From NCBI RefSeq assembly GCF_009928685.1, contig NZ_WWEO01000044.1, positions 186,001 to 250,000 of the forward strand: 64,000 nucleotides of DNA, given 5' to 3'. Positions within the stretch are counted from its first letter, which is position 1. Each line of letters begins with the position of its first letter. Under the pieces are notes generated by a model that saw only the letters and a list, made by a program, of their open reading frames with translations, searched no databases and was not told the DNA's origin. This DNA is from Mucilaginibacter agri (GTDB taxonomy: Bacteria > Bacteroidota > Bacteroidia > Sphingobacteriales > Sphingobacteriaceae). This document shows positions 61,116 to 64,000 of this stretch, in pieces. The position numbers and the translations under genes were made by a program.

Positions 61116-63296
61116 CTACCTTCCAAACTGCCCCTCCAGCCAATCGCAATCCATTGTCAAAACCCGCTTCCCTCTTTTGATTAGGAAGAACTCCGAACGG
61201 CGATTGAGCTGCTGTTGTGCTTCGGTGCAGGGTACGCCATCTGGGCAATCGGATACCAGGTTGTTTTCGCCATAGTGTTCGGTAAATACGCGCGATGCAT
61301 CAATACCGTGCGCCACCAGATAATCCTTAGCCGACTCGGACCTGCGGTAAGATAGCGCCATGTTATAGGCCTTTGATTCGCGACTATCGCAATAGCTGGC
61401 CACCAGGATCTTTAAGTCAGGGTGGTCTGTCAGTATTTTCAGCACATTCTCCATTTCGCGCTGGGCATCCGGGCGGATGTTGGATTTATCGAGGTCATAA
61501 TAGATCTTATTAACGGTCAGCTCCCGTTTCAACGAATCGCAGTTGAACACGAAGCCCGGTTTATGTTCGCGTGGTTTATAAAAAGAGTTGTCGATGGCTT
61601 TTACCTTAAGCGTGATGTTGATGGTGGTATCTGCGTTAATACCATTGGTATTAAATGCTTTCGAGGCTGAGCTGTAACCATCGTTAGTGGCAGTTACATA
61701 GTAGACGGTTTCGGGCTTCAGCACACTGCTGAAGCTGCACTGCATATCGGCATCGAGGTCTTTTAACCCGTTAGGGCTTAGTTGTATGGCGCTGTAACAC
61801 ACCGGCTCGAGGGTGATAGAATCCACCACCTCAACATGCAGTTTGATCTGGAAATCGTGGTGCACAAAGCTGTAGATATCATCGCTGCCTTTGCGGTTAC
61901 TGGTAAAGTAGCCCGTAATGCCATTCTCATTTCTAATCAACCCAAAATCATCTACAGATGAGTTAATAGGCGAACCCAGGTTTACCGGCGAACCAACCGG
62001 CTCAGTATCATTCAAAGCTATCTGAAACACATCTAAACCACCCAATCCCGGGTGACCGGTTGACGAGAAATACAAAATGTTATCCTTGTACAGCGTAGGG
62101 AATTGCTCATTGCCTTCGGTATTAATTACCGGGCCCATGTTTACCGGCTTACCCCAGGCGTCGTGGATGGAATTGCGCTTGCTATAATAAAGGTCGGTGC
62201 CTCCGTAGCCGCCCTTCATATCCGACGCGAATATCAACAGCGTACCCGCTTTATTCAAGGCCGGATGCCCAATCGAGTATTGATCATCATTATAAGGGAA
62301 TGGTTCAATCACCTCCCAGGTAGGTGCTTTGGCGGTAAACAGCTTTAGTTTGTTAATGCCATCCTTACTCTCGGCATATTTGCCTTTAAAGTAGTTGTTA
62401 CGTGTAAACATCAACGAACCATCGGGCAGCAAAGCTGTAGAACCTTCGTGGTATTGGGTATTGATATTGCCCGGTACCGGCTCAACCTTAACGCGTGCGG
62501 CAAGGTAATCGCCAATAGTATCGCGCAAAAATTTCTGGCTATAGTTGCCAACGGTACGGGTATCGTTGCTGGTAGGCGGCGTATCATCATCGTTTACCTT
62601 ATACATCTTCTTAGTGTTTCCCTTCAAGTCTTTCCTGATCACTTTGCGGATGCTGTCGATATTTACGCCTTTAATTTCGGCCAGTGTGTTTACATAATAC
62701 AGGTCTGAGAACGGGGTTTGATCCCAGCCGAAAACCTTTTTAACCAGCACGCCGGTTTTGCGGTTACTACTAAACATCAACCCCTTTTTGTAATACATGG
62801 GCGAATACTCCGATGCGGCGGTGTTAATATTTAGATAGCTGATGGTCCAGTCCCTGCGGTTTTTGAGGAAACCATTTACTTCGGGATAAGTCTTAACAAA
62901 TGCTGATGCCCGGTTATCTTTCGAAGTCAGTTCGAGATACTTTTGGTACCATTGTTCCGATGCGGTGTATTGCTGCTCGTTAGCTAAGGTTTCGGCATAG
63001 TAGAGTGCCCATTCGGGTTTCAGTGTCTGTGCCTGGGTTAATTTAGCATACCACATGAGTGCTTTATCGTAATCCTTAATATTACGGTAGCTGTTGGCAA
63101 TCATTTCCTGCGCCTCCACGTTGTTCGGATCTTTCTTTAAATCGCTCTCGAGTAGTTTGGCGGCGGGCGCATAACGTAAGGCTTGATATTCCTTGCGAGC
63201 TGCCTTCAATTCGCCGCTTTCCTTTTTAGTTTGTGCAAAAAGAGAAGCCGGCAAAAGCAATGCTATAATAATGGTGATATATGTGGTTCTCAGCAT
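61116..63296 (-). CDS. OmpA-family protein with TPR and PD40 repeats (type IX secretion/gliding-associated)
   Basis: 726 residues. Signal peptide (IIIALLLPASLFAQ), then TPR-like helices (about 25-140: LLESDLKKDPNNVEAQEMIA, YDKALMWYAKL), a WD40-like PD40 propeller (about 155-470; HEGSTALLPDGSLMFTRNNY, GHPALNKAGTLLIFASDMKG), a CarboxypepD_reg/TonB-like beta domain (about 475-570) and a C-terminal OmpA peptidoglycan-binding domain (ILVASYCDSRESKAYNMALS, YRRSESAKDYLVAHG). This is the architecture of PorE-like and related periplasmic proteins. It is 9 bp from the PorP/SprF gene, which supports a link with type IX secretion or surface adhesin export. Confidence 0.88.
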   Translation of the reverse strand: MLRTTYITIIIALLLPASLFAQTKKESGELKAARKEYQALRYAPAAKLLESDLKKDPNNVEAQEMIANSYRNIKDYDKALMWYAKLTQAQTLKPEWALYYAETLANEQQYTASEQWYQKYLELTSKDNRASAFVKTYPEVNGFLKNRRDWTISYLNINTAASEYSPMYYKKGLMFSSNRKTGVLVKKVFGWDQTPFSDLYYVNTLAEIKGVNIDSIRKVIRKDLKGNTKKMYKVNDDDTPPTSNDTRTVGNYSQKFLRDTIGDYLAARVKVEPVPGNINTQYHEGSTALLPDGSLMFTRNNYFKGKYAESKDGINKLKLFTAKAPTWEVIEPFPYNDDQYSIGHPALNKAGTLLIFASDMKGGYGGTDLYYSKRNSIHDAWGKPVNMGPVINTEGNEQFPTLYKDNILYFSSTGHPGLGGLDVFQIALNDTEPVGSPVNLGSPINSSVDDFGLIRNENGITGYFTSNRKGSDDIYSFVHHDFQIKLHVEVVDSITLEPVCYSAIQLSPNGLKDLDADMQCSFSSVLKPETVYYVTATNDGYSSASKAFNTNGINADTTINITLKVKAIDNSFYKPREHKPGFVFNCDSLKRELTVNKIYYDLDKSNIRPDAQREMENVLKILTDHPDLKILVASYCDSRESKAYNMALSYRRSESAKDYLVAHGIDASRVFTEHYGENNLVSDCPDGVPCTEAQQQLNRRSEFFLIKRGKRVLTMDCDWLEGQFGR

Positions 63297-63305
63297 ATCA
63301 TTGTC

Positions 63306-64000
63306 TTAAAAAAATCGTGGAGACAGAATTTTACCCTTAGTGAATCCAAACTCGTAACGGAGCATAATTTCGTGGCTGCCCGAGTTGTATTGCACCAGCT
63401 TGGTTGTACTATGGTCGTAAGAATATCCCAACCTAATTTGCGGCGATACCTGGAACTCAACCAGGCCCGAAATATCTGCCTCGGTACGGTATTGCGCGCC
63501 AAAACCAATAACATCGCTAACCCATAAGGTGGCGTTCAAATCTCCTTCTATCGGAGCACCTTTAACATATTTGATCAGCACCGATGGTTTTAGATGCAGA
63601 TCGTCATTCAGCTGAAACACATAACCCGTAGCCAGAAACAAGTGCATAGCCTGACCGCTAAACGAGTTATCGCCCTCAACCTTTAAATTGGTTAACTTAT
63701 TATTCAACAATTGCGGCGACGATAGCCCGAGGTAAAACTTATCGGTATTGTAATACACCCCTACCCCAAAATCGAGCAGCATTTTATTCACGTTCTGACT
63801 AAAAGCCGGGTCGGGCACACCGCTGGAGCCTAAATTTACAGAAGTAAAATTAGCTTGGTACTGGCTCACGCCACCCTGCAAACCCAATGCAAGCGTACCC
63901 TTATCCATCCGGATGCGGTAGGCATAACTGGCAATAGCCCCGTTGGTTGTGGTTATACCCAAACGATCGCTGTAGACCTGCAGACCCAGGCCCACTTTCT
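63306..64000 (-). CDS. PorP/SprF family type IX secretion membrane protein, C-terminal part
   Basis: Truncated by the right edge: the frame stays open to the last base and the first candidate start (GTG 63995) lies in the middle of the barrel. The visible 229 residues are a PorP/SprF outer-membrane barrel: GLQVYSDRLGITTTNGAIAS, YNTDKFYLGLSSPQLLNNKL, and the typical end QIRLGYSYDHSTTKLVQYNS followed by HEIMLRYEF. Such barrels anchor type IX-secreted adhesins in the outer membrane. Pairs with the OmpA-family gene 9 bp downstream. Confidence 0.9.
   Translation of the reverse strand, partial: KVGLGLQVYSDRLGITTTNGAIASYAYRIRMDKGTLALGLQGGVSQYQANFTSVNLGSSGVPDPAFSQNVNKMLLDFGVGVYYNTDKFYLGLSSPQLLNNKLTNLKVEGDNSFSGQAMHLFLATGYVFQLNDDLHLKPSVLIKYVKGAPIEGDLNATLWVSDVIGFGAQYRTEADISGLVEFQVSPQIRLGYSYDHSTTKLVQYNSGSHEIMLRYEFGFTKGKILSPRFF

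Overview
The window is a chromosomal piece of a Bacteroidota bacterium, most likely from the Sphingobacteriaceae (Mucilaginibacter/Pedobacter-like). The pointers are Bacteroidota-type promoters (TTTG or TTG, about 20 bp, TAnnTTTG), no Shine-Dalgarno pattern, a tmRNA whose tag ends NTYALAA, a Reg_prop/Y_Y_Y sensor kinase, a fused E1 alpha/beta dehydrogenase, a PorP/SprF plus OmpA pair of the type IX secretion kind, and several families of short intergenic repeats. The genus is an inference; no rRNA is present.

Layout. 0-4.7 kb: end of the DAHP synthase/chorismate mutase gene, aroA, aroC and an MFS transporter, separated by low-complexity and palindromic repeats. 4.7-6.3 kb: two molybdenum-cofactor genes (a MobA-like fusion and moaC). 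6.6-13.1 kb: a signalling operon with a REC-kinase, a CHASE3/HAMP/GAF kinase carrying three receiver domains, a single-domain regulator, CheR and CheB. 13.1-20.2 kb: housekeeping genes (DinB, two convergent L,D-transpeptidases, nitroreductase, thioredoxin-like protein, fused 2-oxoacid dehydrogenase E1). 20.3-22.6 kb: DUF1573 protein, aminotransferase and tmRNA (ssrA). 22.6-25.0 kb: a small segment (old yellow enzyme plus Crp/Fnr regulator) bounded by the tmRNA 3' end/terminator and an 86% identical copy of it, which looks like a relic integration.

25.0-37.6 kb is the most unusual part. A 596-aa protein and a 1215-aa protein, neither with a signal peptide nor a recognised enzymatic motif, are followed by a large periplasmic-sensor histidine kinase, a NarL/LuxR-type response regulator, and a DUF4239 membrane protein with a second multi-pass protein. 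Three intergenic regions in this stretch carry the same near-palindrome, AWTAGCYYATTTAAGCTATT, always with 23 bp between its 16-bp core and a -7 promoter box. They precede the two-protein module, the response regulator gene and the DUF4239 pair. I read this as a single regulon controlled by the embedded two-component system, with the two large proteins as its main output; their function is unknown.

37.7-48.6 kb: an RND efflux operon with TolC, one adaptor, two tandem HAE1-type permeases and a MarR regulator, then a TetR gene. 48.8-58.6 kb: a clan-A-like glycoside hydrolase without a signal peptide, an ABC (FtsX/MacB-type) permease, a porin, an outer-membrane-like protein and two NHL-repeat lipoproteins flanking two tiny coiled-coil ORFs. 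58.7-61.1 kb: an exported hypothetical protein between two 58-bp direct repeats, then two tandem paralogues of unknown function separated by a cluster of hairpins. 61.1-64 kb: an OmpA/TPR/PD40 lipoprotein-like protein and a truncated PorP/SprF gene.

Limits: all family calls come from reading the translations and from memory of families. No database search was run.
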